5,354 nucleotides of DNA from Flavobacteriaceae bacterium UBA2000 (GTDB lineage Bacteria > Bacteroidota > Bacteroidia > Flavobacteriales > Flavobacteriaceae). Within the stretch, counting starts at the first letter, position 1. Each line of letters opens with the position of its first letter. Location of the stretch: NCBI GenBank assembly GCA_002335345.1, contig DDCS01000098.1:1-5354 (forward strand). The letters are read 5' to 3'. Positions 1 through 5,354 of this stretch are shown here, piece by piece. The notes beneath the pieces are model-generated. The model saw nothing but the letters and a program-made list of their open reading frames with translations. It searched no databases and had not been told where the DNA came from. The position numbers were made by a program, and so were the translations under genes.

Positions 1-414
1 ATGTGTGATGCCGATGTCGATGGAAGTCACATTGCGACGCTTATTTTGACTTTTTTCTTCCGCTATATGCGTGCGCTAATTGAAGGGGGCCATGTTTATA
101 TTGCTACGCCGCCTTTGTATCTGGTCAAAAAAGGATCCAAAAAGGCTTACGCATGGAACGACAAGGAGCGTGATGCTCTAAGTGAAGAATGGGGGGGCAG
201 TGTCGGCATTCAGCGCTACAAGGGTCTCGGAGAGATGAATGCGGAGCAGCTATGGGATACCACCATGAATCCGGACTTCCGGACCCTGCGTCAAGTGACT
301 ATTGACAATGGAACAGAAGCAGATCGTATTTTCTCCATGCTGATGGGAGATGAAGTGCCACCGCGTCGAGATTTCATTGAACGAAACGCTGTTTACGCCA
401 ATATTGATGCGTAA
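1..414 (+). CDS. gyrB: DNA gyrase subunit B, C-terminal part (5' end outside window)
   Basis: This is the last 137 residues of the ATPase subunit of DNA gyrase, the cytoplasmic type IIA topoisomerase that introduces negative supercoils together with GyrA. The ATG at base 1 is an internal methionine, because the frame opens directly into the TOPRIM metal-binding motif DADVDGSH (residues 3-10; Asp3, Asp5 and Asp7 match the Mg-binding acidic residues of the family). Downstream come ATPPLY (35-40) and the GyrB tail signature QRYKGLGEMN (71-80). The ending YANIDA is typical of Bacteroidota GyrB and argues against ParE. Only a short linker separates the TOPRIM part from QRYKG, so the roughly 170-residue insert of E. 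coli GyrB is absent, as is usual in this phylum. The ATPase and transducer domains (roughly 500 residues) lie upstream. A G7 run at 191-197 does not break the frame. The gene is closed by a terminator 10 bases after the stop. Confidence 0.96.
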   Translation: MCDADVDGSHIATLILTFFFRYMRALIEGGHVYIATPPLYLVKKGSKKAYAWNDKERDALSEEWGGSVGIQRYKGLGEMNAEQLWDTTMNPDFRTLRQVTIDNGTEADRIFSMLMGDEVPPRRDFIERNAVYANIDA

Positions 415-424
415 TTTATAGGAC

Positions 425-451
425 AAGCCCGCATTTCTTGCGGGCTTTTTT
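425..451 (+). terminator. Intrinsic terminator after gyrB
   Basis: A perfect 8-bp stem, AAGCCCGC (425-432) against GCGGGCTT (440-447), has a 7-base loop and runs into six T's (446-451). It starts 10 bases after the gyrB stop codon. This is a classic Rho-independent terminator and should isolate gyrB from the downstream gene. The AA side gives some potential in the reverse direction, but no gene converges on it here. Confidence 0.92.
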
Positions 452-543
452 ATAATTTTAGGATAAAGATTCATAGGAAATCTCATAAAGATCTCGATCG
501 AACTTGACTAAGACATTTTTTTAATTTAAGCCCCCAATCGATT

Positions 544-1590
544 ATGAAACGACTGCTGTTATTGTGTAGTTTATTTACGGCCCCTTTTGCCCAATCTCAA
601 GAACTAGAAAGTATTCTTTTGGCGGCACAGGACGCCGAGCGCCTTACCCAAGACTATATCGAACCTGCCTTAAAAGGTCTGGTGTACAGCATGAATGAAG
701 GATGGTATACCACTGGTAAAACCCACAGTGTCCTGGGATTCGATGTGACTATTGGCGCCAATATGGCCTTAGTGCCTAACAATGACAAAAATTTTCTGTT
801 CCGTGCCTCGGAGTACAATTTTGTGCGCTCACAAGTAGGCGATACTGAAAGTGTTTCAACCGTTCTTGGTGATGATCCAGACGGCACTTTTTTTGACGTA
901 CGTGTGCCTGTGGGAGACGGTACGTTTAAGGTCGCTGAATTCCAAATGCCCGGTGGAATTGGTCCTGATTTCCCATTAAAAGGGGTCGCAACCCCCATGA
1001 TTCAGTTTGGGATAGGATTACCCACGAGTACCGATTTAAAAATTCGCTTTTTACCCAATATTGGCGTTAATGACAAAGTCAAAAATTTTATGTACGGAGT
1101 GGGCCTTCAGCATGATTTGACTCAATACATCCCTGGACTTTCTGTAACTCCGTTTAGTCTTAGTGCCCTAGTGGCCTACAGTAATACTAAGGTGACCTAT
1201 AAAATAGATGATGAAGATGATCTTGATGATGTTTCTGTGGTCAATGGAGAAGGACTATTTGCCTTGAACACTCTGTCTTTTCAGGCTATAGGATCGGTAA
1301 GCCTTGCCATCTTAGAATTTTATGCTTCAGCGGGATACGGTCGCGGGGGAAGTCGATTAGAGCTCAATGGAGATTATACGCTGACTTATGACTTAGAGGA
1401 TGGAAATGGAGTTCCTTTGGGACAAATAAATGAAACCATCACGAATCCACTTCAGTTTAAGGCCGATGTGAATAGCCCTCGCTTTGGACTCGGAATGCGC
1501 GTGAATTTGGCCATATTTAAGTTGTTTGCCTCCTACACCATACAGGAATACAACACCTTCTCCACTGGAATTTCTGTAAGCGTGCGATAG
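544..1590 (+). CDS. Exported, probable outer-membrane beta-barrel protein (DUF6588-like)
   Basis: A complete 348-residue protein of unknown function. Residues 1 to about 18 form a Sec signal peptide: Lys2-Arg3, a leucine-rich core, then small residues before the Gln-Glu of the mature protein. Cys8 has no lipobox around it, so a lipoprotein is unlikely. The mature part starts with a short helix-like segment (AAQDAERLTQDYIEPALKG), followed by alternating polar/hydrophobic stretches rich in Gly, Tyr and Phe that suggest membrane beta strands, for example near 240-270 and 312-348. Segments such as KIRFLPNIG and YGVGLQHDL, and the general layout, resemble the Bacteroidota family DUF6588 as I recall it; no search was run. 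An acidic cluster (Asp/Glu at 222-229) probably lies in a surface loop. The start is fixed by the signal peptide; no clear Shine-Dalgarno site or promoter is visible in the 129-base upstream gap, and no terminator follows. Gene reality is near certain, family assignment moderate, function unknown. Confidence 0.85.
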   Translation: MKRLLLLCSLFTAPFAQSQELESILLAAQDAERLTQDYIEPALKGLVYSMNEGWYTTGKTHSVLGFDVTIGANMALVPNNDKNFLFRASEYNFVRSQVGDTESVSTVLGDDPDGTFFDVRVPVGDGTFKVAEFQMPGGIGPDFPLKGVATPMIQFGIGLPTSTDLKIRFLPNIGVNDKVKNFMYGVGLQHDLTQYIPGLSVTPFSLSALVAYSNTKVTYKIDDEDDLDDVSVVNGEGLFALNTLSFQAIGSVSLAILEFYASAGYGRGGSRLELNGDYTLTYDLEDGNGVPLGQINETITNPLQFKADVNSPRFGLGMRVNLAIFKLFASYTIQEYNTFSTGISVSVR

Positions 1591-1647
1591 GGATTTATAT
1601 CTGTTGAACTCAAGGCATTTAGGCTAGGTTAAGTATATTTTTATTGA

Positions 1648-1655
1648 TAATTTTG
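1648..1655 (+). promoter_or_regulatory. Candidate -7 promoter element upstream of mdh
   Basis: TAATTTTG matches the Bacteroidota sigma-A -7 consensus TAnnTTTG exactly. No good -33 TTTG is present about 19-20 bases upstream, so the match is incomplete. If used, transcription would begin near base 1662 and leave an mdh leader of roughly 80 bases. It is the best candidate in the 150-base gap between the outer-membrane protein gene and mdh. Confidence 0.45.
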
Positions 1656-1740
1656 CCACGCCGTTAAGCGACCAATTCAAAGGGTTCAGCTTAGGGGTAA
1701 CAATAAAACAAGCCAAATAATAACCTAAAAGACAAAAAAA

Positions 1741-2664
1741 ATGAAAATTACTGTTGTAGGTGCGGGTGCAGTGGGCGCGAGCTGTGCTGAATATATCGCC
1801 ATAAAGAATTTCGCAAGTGAAGTGGTTCTTTTGGACATTAAAGAAGGATTTGCTGAGGGTAAAGCAATGGATTTGATGCAGACAGCCACACTCAATGGTT
1901 TTGATACAAAGATCACTGGGGTTACCAATGATTATCGAGCCACGGCAGGAAGTGATATTTGTGTAATTACCTCCGGTATTCCTCGTAAACCGGGGATGAC
2001 TCGTGAGGAGCTCATTGGGATTAATGCAGGGATTGTCCAAAATGTTTCTGCGGCATTGATCGAGCAATCTCCTGAGACGATTTTGGTGGTGGTAAGCAAT
2101 CCGATGGATACGATGACCTATTTGGCCCACAAAGTAACAGGATTGCCTAAAAATCGCATTATTGGTATGGGAGGGGCTCTGGACAGCGCTCGATTTAAAT
2201 ATCGTCTGGCTGAGGCTCTTGATGCGCCCTCAAGTGACATTGACGGAATGGTCATCGGGGGACACAGTGATACCGGTATGATTCCATTGACGCGCTTGGC
2301 AACACGAAGCAGTGTGCCCGTTTCTGAATTTTTAAGTACCGAGCGCCTTGATGAGGTTCGTGAGGCCACTAAAGTCGGTGGTGCTACCTTAACTAAATTA
2401 TTAGGAACGTCCGCCTGGTATGCTCCTGGTGCCGCGGTTTCTACTTTGGTTCAAAGCATCGCCTGCGATCAAAAGAAAATGATGCCCTGTTCAGCGCTCT
2501 TGTCTGGCGAATATGGACTTGATGATATTTGTATCGGGGTTCCCGTAATTCTTGGACGTAATGGAATTGAAAAAATCGTTGAATTAGATCTTGATGAAAA
2601 AGAGCGAACACATCTCGCCGAGAGTGCTGAAGGAGTCCGTAAAACCAACGATTTATTGGCTTAA
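1741..2664 (+). CDS. mdh: Malate dehydrogenase (NAD-dependent, LDH-like type)
   Basis: A complete 307-residue cytoplasmic enzyme that interconverts malate and oxaloacetate with NAD(H) in the TCA cycle. The Rossmann fold opens with GAGAVG (7-12); Asp32 at the end of the second strand is the usual NAD-over-NADP determinant. Substrate arginines Arg82 and Arg88 lie in IPRKPGMTR. An arginine at the Arg82 position is the malate-type choice, where lactate dehydrogenase has glutamine. Asn120 lies in VVSNPMD. Asp148 and Arg151 lie in GMGGALDSARF, and the catalytic His175 in GGHSDTG, so the Asp-His relay and all three arginines are present. The length is normal for the LDH-like MDH group found in Bacteroidota. 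The start is set by the glycine-rich motif lying directly behind it. The leader immediately before ATG is A-rich (seven A's) instead of carrying a Shine-Dalgarno site, which is common in this phylum. The gene probably has its own promoter and ends at a strong terminator. Confidence 0.97.
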   Translation: MKITVVGAGAVGASCAEYIAIKNFASEVVLLDIKEGFAEGKAMDLMQTATLNGFDTKITGVTNDYRATAGSDICVITSGIPRKPGMTREELIGINAGIVQNVSAALIEQSPETILVVVSNPMDTMTYLAHKVTGLPKNRIIGMGGALDSARFKYRLAEALDAPSSDIDGMVIGGHSDTGMIPLTRLATRSSVPVSEFLSTERLDEVREATKVGGATLTKLLGTSAWYAPGAAVSTLVQSIACDQKKMMPCSALLSGEYGLDDICIGVPVILGRNGIEKIVELDLDEKERTHLAESAEGVRKTNDLLA

Positions 2665-2676
2665 TTTGAGCCAATA
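2654..2676 (+). repeat. Perfect 8-bp inverted repeat spanning the mdh stop codon
   Basis: TATTGGCT (2654-2661) pairs perfectly with AGCCAATA (2669-2676) across a 7-base loop, and the mdh TAA (2662-2664) sits in that loop. There is no T tract directly after it, so it is not a terminator by itself. The next hairpin begins 12 bases later. It could protect the mdh mRNA 3' end or be a chance repeat; its function is unproven. Confidence 0.5.
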
Positions 2677-2687
2677 TTAAATTCATT

Positions 2688-2714
2688 AAAAGGCCGCATT
2701 TAGCGGCCTTTTTT
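2688..2714 (+). terminator. Intrinsic terminator after mdh
   Basis: A 10-bp stem, AAAAGGCCGC (2688-2697) with GCGGCCTTTT (2703-2712), has a 5-base loop and a six-T tract (2709-2714). It starts 24 bases after the mdh stop codon and lies ahead of the secDF promoter candidate, so mdh and secDF should be separate transcripts. The A-tract on the left arm could also give some termination in the reverse direction. Confidence 0.93.
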
Positions 2715-2736
2715 GCAGTTTTTTCGGGCCAAAATA

Positions 2737-2768
2737 ATTGGCATTTCCTTTTTGAAAAACTATATTTG
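2737..2768 (+). promoter_or_regulatory. Bacteroidota-type promoter for secDF
   Basis: TATATTTG (2761-2768) matches the -7 consensus TAnnTTTG exactly. ATTG (2737-2740) lies 20 bases upstream and matches the -33 TTTG in three of four positions, close to the usual 19-base spacing. Transcription would start near 2775, giving a leader of about 25 bases before the ATG at 2800. Its place just after the mdh terminator and before secDF supports the call. Confidence 0.7.
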
Positions 2769-2799
2769 CACGTTTTTAAATACTCTAAACCAAGATAGA

Positions 2800-5354
2800 A
2801 TGCAAAATAAAGGATTAATAACCGTCTTTGCGATACTGTTCGGATTGGTCAGTTTGTACCAATTGTCATTTACATTTGTCGCAAATCAAGTGGAAGATGC
2901 CGCTCAAGTTTATGCCAATGAGCGTCACGATGCAACCCAATCTGATGAGCGTCAACAAGCAGTATTGCGATACATTGATTCTGTTGCCGCGGAGCCACAG
3001 TTTTTTGGTATCGATTACAATACAGCCAAGGACAAGGTGTTGAATAAGGGATTGGACCTAAAAGGAGGGATTAATGTCATTCTTCAGGTTTCCGTAAAAG
3101 ACATTCTTGCAGGCTTAGCCAATAATACTAAGGACCCGGCATTCAATCAAGCTTTGGCCGATGCGAGCGAACTACAGAAATCTTCCCAAAGCACCTATTT
3201 AGAGTCTTTCTTCGAGGCTTTTGATGCATTACCGGGCGAGAATAATTTAGCTTCACCGGATATCTTTTTCAATAAAGGTTTAGAGGACCAAATCATTAGT
3301 GGAATGACCAATGATGAAGTCAAGTCGGTCATTGCACGTAAAGTGGACGAGTCTATTGCTTCTGCATTTGAGGTATTGCGCAAGCGTATTGATAAGTTTG
3401 GGGTCACCCAACCAAACTTGCAGCGATTAGGAAATTCGGGACGTATTCTGGTTGAATTACCTGGGGCAAAAGATGTGGAGCGGGTTAAGAAATTATTGCA
3501 AAGTACGGCACAGCTTGAATTTTGGGAAGTGGTTAAAGAAGAAAGCATTACCTCTTTCTTACTTGATGCCGATTCAAAATTAAAAGATCTTTTAGCCCAA
3601 CGTACTCCAGCTACAGAGGAGGCCACTCAAGAGGAAAATGAAGAAGAAGACCTTTCTGACTTGCTCGGTGGCGAGGATGTCGTAGAGACGAATGATCCAT
3701 TGCTTGAGCGCCCTTTGCTCAACAGAATTTTACCTGTGCGTGCGAGTAACCCAGGTTTAGCCTCTTTTTCGTTAAAAGATACCGCTGTAATCAACGGATA
3801 TTTAAAAGAGCCACAAGTACGCGCTCTACTAAGCGGCGAGCAACGCTATTATAAGTTTGTTTGGAGTATTCCTGAATACAATGAAGCCATTGGTGAAGAA
3901 ATCACGAGCCTTTATGCCATTAAAGGGAACCGCGAAGATACCCCTGAACTCAGTGGTGGAGTCATTGTCGATGCACAACAGTCTTACACTCAAGCGGGTC
4001 GTGTTTCTGTTACCATGCAAATGAATGGTGTTGGGGCAAAGATTTGGGAAGATATGACCGAATATGCCTATAACAATCAGTCACAGATCGCTGTTGTTCT
4101 TGACAATGTCGTGTATTCAGCACCTGGAGTGAGTTCAGGTAAAATTTCCGGTGGTCGCAGTGAAATTACTGGTGATTTCACCATACCAGAAGCACAAGAT
4201 TTAGCTAACGTTTTGCGCGCTGGTAAACTTCCTGCTTCAGCGGACATCATTCAAGCTGAAGTTGTTGGACCAACGCTTGGAAAAGAGGCCATCGATAGTG
4301 GTATCCTTTCCTTTATCATTGCCTTGAGTATCGTATTGCTTTGGATGATGCTTTACTACGGTAAAGCAGGCGCCTTTGCCAACGTCGCTTTAGTGGTGAA
4401 CATCTTGTTCATCTTTGGTATTTTAGCGGGCTTAGGGGCCGTGTTGACCCTTCCTGGAATTGCAGGGATCGTTTTAACGATTGGTATGTCCGTAGATGCA
4501 AATGTGCTTATATTTGAACGGATTCGTGAAGAACTGGCCAAAGGAAAATCACAGCGCGACTCGATTAATGACGGATTTAGTAATGCATTATCGTCTATTT
4601 TAGATGCGAACATTACGACCGGATTAACCGGTCTTATTCTTCTGGTCTTTGGAACCGGACCAATTCAAGGGTTCGCAACCACATTGTTGATCGGTATCTG
4701 TACGTCCTTATTCACAGCAATTTTTGTGACACGTTTGTTTATTGATCGCTTTACCTATAATGGTAAATCGTTGACCTGTTCAACAGCAATAACCAAGAAT
4801 TTGTTCCGTGACGTGGCGATTAAATTTTTGGCTAAGAGAAAAGTGGCCTATGCCTTTTCTTCAGTGCTCATTTTAGTGAGTCTAGGTTCGTTATTTACGA
4901 ACGGACTTAATCAAGGAATTGACTTTGTCGGGGGGCGTACCTATACGGTGCGTTTTGATCGAGATGTAAACGCTTTAGAGGTTCAAAACGATTTGATCGC
5001 TGTATTCGAAAGTGCAGAAGCAAAGACTTATGGAGGGAATAATCAGCTGAAAATTTCAACCAAATATAAAGTTGAAGAAACTGGAGCTGAAGTCGATGTT
5101 GAAATTGAGCAGATGTTATTCGAGGCCGTGAAATCTTACTTGCCAGAAGGTATGGATTATGAAGAATTCGTGGCTGACCAAGAGAATAAGATTGCGGGTA
5201 GAATGGAGTACTACAAGGTTTCACCAACAATCGCGGACGATATTAAATCGTCTTCATTTTTGGCAGTTCTTGGATCGTTAGTGGTTGTATTCTTGTATAT
5301 ATTGCTGCGTTTTAGAAGATGGCAATTTAGTCTGGGGGCCGTTGCTGCAGTATT
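2800..5354 (+). CDS. secDF: Protein translocase SecDF fusion, 3' end outside window
   Basis: An inner-membrane protein with SecD and SecF in one chain. It works with SecYEG and uses the proton gradient to complete export of unfolded proteins. The frame stays open for 851 codons to the window edge; perhaps 130-150 C-terminal residues are missing. TM1 is at about 4-25, followed by LDLKGG (85-90) at the start of the large periplasmic head. Later come LSGGVIVDA (384-392), LDNVVYSAP (434-442) and VVGPTLGKEA (488-497). TM2-TM6 span about 502-648 and include GMSVDANVLIFER (562-574); Asp566 corresponds to the proton-pathway aspartate (E. coli SecD Asp519, T. thermophilus Asp340). DANITT follows at 602-607. 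SecF begins with a TM at about 682-700, then GIDFVGG (706-712), a periplasmic domain, SPTIADDI (808-815) and a TM from about 817. The SecF part that should hold the partner arginine lies outside. An acidic stretch (269-300) interrupts the SecD periplasmic domain. The start is the ATG directly ahead of TM1; the leader is A-rich with no clear Shine-Dalgarno site. Confidence 0.97.
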   Translation, partial: MQNKGLITVFAILFGLVSLYQLSFTFVANQVEDAAQVYANERHDATQSDERQQAVLRYIDSVAAEPQFFGIDYNTAKDKVLNKGLDLKGGINVILQVSVKDILAGLANNTKDPAFNQALADASELQKSSQSTYLESFFEAFDALPGENNLASPDIFFNKGLEDQIISGMTNDEVKSVIARKVDESIASAFEVLRKRIDKFGVTQPNLQRLGNSGRILVELPGAKDVERVKKLLQSTAQLEFWEVVKEESITSFLLDADSKLKDLLAQRTPATEEATQEENEEEDLSDLLGGEDVVETNDPLLERPLLNRILPVRASNPGLASFSLKDTAVINGYLKEPQVRALLSGEQRYYKFVWSIPEYNEAIGEEITSLYAIKGNREDTPELSGGVIVDAQQSYTQAGRVSVTMQMNGVGAKIWEDMTEYAYNNQSQIAVVLDNVVYSAPGVSSGKISGGRSEITGDFTIPEAQDLANVLRAGKLPASADIIQAEVVGPTLGKEAIDSGILSFIIALSIVLLWMMLYYGKAGAFANVALVVNILFIFGILAGLGAVLTLPGIAGIVLTIGMSVDANVLIFERIREELAKGKSQRDSINDGFSNALSSILDANITTGLTGLILLVFGTGPIQGFATTLLIGICTSLFTAIFVTRLFIDRFTYNGKSLTCSTAITKNLFRDVAIKFLAKRKVAYAFSSVLILVSLGSLFTNGLNQGIDFVGGRTYTVRFDRDVNALEVQNDLIAVFESAEAKTYGGNNQLKISTKYKVEETGAEVDVEIEQMLFEAVKSYLPEGMDYEEFVADQENKIAGRMEYYKVSPTIADDIKSSSFLAVLGSLVVVFLYILLRFRRWQFSLGAVAAV

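Noticed and set aside
191..197. G7 homopolymer in gyrB and a G6 run in secDF (4930-4935) as possible frameshift sites
   Set aside because: Both frames continue into conserved family motifs on each side (QRYKGLGEMN in GyrB, GIDFVGGR in SecF), so there is no sign of a frameshift or sequencing error.
451..543. Possible promoters TAATTTTA (453-460) and TAATTTAA (522-529) for the outer-membrane protein gene
   Set aside because: Each deviates from TAnnTTTG and has no -33 partner at the right distance, and the first overlaps the tail of the gyrB terminator. The evidence is too weak to annotate.
654..998. Minus-strand open frame inside the outer-membrane protein gene
   Set aside because: It lies wholly within a well-supported gene on the other strand and shows no domain, signal peptide or promoter.
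1625..1727. Inverted 7-mers TAGGTTA (1625-1631) and TAACCTA (1721-1727) flanking the mdh leader
   Set aside because: They are short, about 90 bases apart and do not extend. A match of this size is expected by chance in AT-rich intergenic DNA.
1624..2130. Long open frame on the minus strand across the mdh promoter region and the first 40% of mdh
   Set aside because: It is antisense to a certain gene, its product is rich in Cys, His and Asn with no recognisable domain, and it covers the mdh leader. It is best explained as a shadow of mdh.
2828..3043. Short + strand open frame of 71 codons at the start of secDF
   Set aside because: It is out of frame inside secDF, whose own frame has TM1 and LDLKGG here. 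The short product has no plausible domain.
3195..3626. Minus-strand open frame opposite the SecD periplasmic domain, with similar ones at 4356-4613 and 4907-5230
   Set aside because: All are antisense to secDF and have low-complexity Ser/Leu/Lys-rich products. They arise from the codon pattern of the real gene.

Overview
The window looks like an ordinary stretch of a Bacteroidota chromosome, most likely Flavobacteriales. The evidence is a fused SecD-SecF protein, a compact GyrB without the large insert found in the E. coli protein and ending in YANIDA, a malate dehydrogenase with the GMGGALDSARF motif, a Bacteroidota-type outer-membrane protein, and TAnnTTTG promoter elements without clear Shine-Dalgarno sites. 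The genus cannot be fixed from this sequence.

All four genes lie on the + strand. Bases 1-414 are the 3' end of gyrB (DNA gyrase subunit B), closed by a strong intrinsic terminator (425-451). Bases 544-1590 encode an exported, probably beta-barrel outer-membrane protein that resembles the uncharacterised DUF6588 family. A 150-base gap with a promoter-like element leads into mdh (1741-2664, complete malate dehydrogenase), which is followed by two consecutive hairpins, the second a strong terminator (2688-2714). A well-formed Bacteroidota-type promoter (2737-2768) then precedes secDF (2800 to beyond the window end), which codes for the membrane protein that uses the proton gradient to assist Sec-dependent export.

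The genes seem to be separate transcription units rather than one operon. gyrB and mdh each end in a terminator, and mdh and secDF each have their own promoter candidate. Their functions (DNA topology, TCA cycle, protein export) are not linked in one pathway. The one indirect connection is that the outer-membrane protein carries a signal peptide and would itself be exported by the Sec machinery that SecDF assists.

I found no tRNA, rRNA, mobile element, CRISPR array, phage or defence genes, and no convincing new system. The points most worth a second look are the uncharacterised outer-membrane protein, an acidic low-complexity insert in SecD, a substituted glycine in SecF, and the paired hairpins at the end of mdh.
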